From positions 1 through 14,700 of the forward strand of contig JAAYKB010000115.1 of assembly GCA_012522615.1 (NCBI GenBank): a stretch of DNA of 14,700 bases, written 5' to 3'. The stretch comes from Clostridiales bacterium. GTDB lineage: Bacteria > Bacillota > Clostridia > Oscillospirales > Acutalibacteraceae. This document shows, in pieces, positions 14,599 through 14,700 of the stretch (the stretch's first letter is position 1; the number at the start of each line of letters is the position of its first letter). Below the pieces are notes generated by a model, which did no database searches, was not told where the DNA came from, and saw nothing but the letters and a program-made list of their open reading frames with translations. A program made the position numbers and the translations under genes.

Positions 14599-14641
14599 GT
14601 TCCACTCAAAAGCCGACACATCCCACTTTTGACTTCGGTTT

Positions 14642-14670
14642 ATTATACACGAAATCAATCTGAAAATCAA
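14642..14670 (-). promoter_or_regulatory. Sigma-A promoter of the SRP RNA-dnaX unit
   Basis: On the minus strand TTGATT (14665-14670), a 17-base spacer and a perfect TATAAT (14642-14647). Start is predicted near 14635. Between it and the mature SRP RNA lies a leader with a possible 7-bp stem (TCAAAAG/CTTTTGA). Nothing else is recognised in 14671-14700. Confidence 0.8.
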
Positions 14671-14700
14671 GGAGTTTGGGACAGGGATATATGAATTTGC

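Noticed and set aside
14428..14670. Short open frames on both strands upstream of dnaX
   Set aside because: They overlap the SRP RNA, whose conserved core and terminal pairing explain the sequence.

Overview
The window looks like a chromosomal segment of a Clostridia-type Firmicute, possibly Oscillospirales-like (inference). The support is the SRP RNA-dnaX-ybaB-recR order known from Bacillus and relatives, strong GGAGG-type ribosome sites, sigma-A promoters with 17-bp spacers, and EpsN/EpsL/EpsM/EpsD-like exopolysaccharide proteins. Every gene recognised is on the minus strand, so transcription runs from high to low coordinates.

Right part (about 6740-14700) is housekeeping. A sigma-A promoter (14642-14670) drives an SRP RNA with no Alu domain (14457-14598). 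It is followed by dnaX, ybaB/ebfC, recR and smpB: replication clamp loading, a nucleoid protein, recombinational repair and trans-translation. A hairpin at 11217-11246 ends this unit. A new promoter (11149-11177) starts a second unit: a phosphohexomutase, prmA (ribosomal protein L11 methylation), rsmE (16S rRNA m3U1498 methylation), a metal-dependent cyclase-family hydrolase, and a small membrane protein with a zinc ribbon. Several genes have in-frame upstream TTG codons that I rejected in favour of starts better placed behind ribosome sites.

Middle (about 6040-6670) is a tRNA operon, Val(TAC)-Asp(GTC)-Phe(GAA)-Gly(GCC), all with encoded CCA. It has a consensus promoter (TTGACA, 17 bp, TATTAT), and perfect inverted repeats in its leader, two of its spacers and its trailer. 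The 403-base stretch 5694-6096 has no intact gene. It holds the tRNA terminator, an apparently frameshifted short coding remnant, a second strong hairpin terminator, and a strong promoter facing left.

Left part (1-5693) is a polysaccharide or glycoconjugate operon: a nucleotidyltransferase-fold protein (NTP_transf_5), a DegT/EpsN-type aminotransferase, a PglC/EpsL-type phosphoglycosyltransferase, a PglD/EpsM-type acetyltransferase, an EpsD-like GT4 glycosyltransferase, and a second GT4 glycosyltransferase cut by the window edge. Together the aminotransferase, acetyltransferase and phosphoglycosyltransferase should convert a UDP-4-keto-6-deoxy-HexNAc to a diacetamido-trideoxyhexose of the bacillosamine type and load it onto undecaprenyl phosphate; the glycosyltransferases would then extend it. 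The 4,6-dehydratase, flippase and polymerase are not in the window. This part looks more AT-rich than the right part, so it may have been acquired or exchanged beside the tRNA operon (inference).

I did not find a clearly new multi-gene system. The best leads are the frameshifted remnant, the hairpin-punctuated tRNA operon, the uncharacterised nucleotidyltransferase that leads the sugar operon, and the variant phosphohexomutase.
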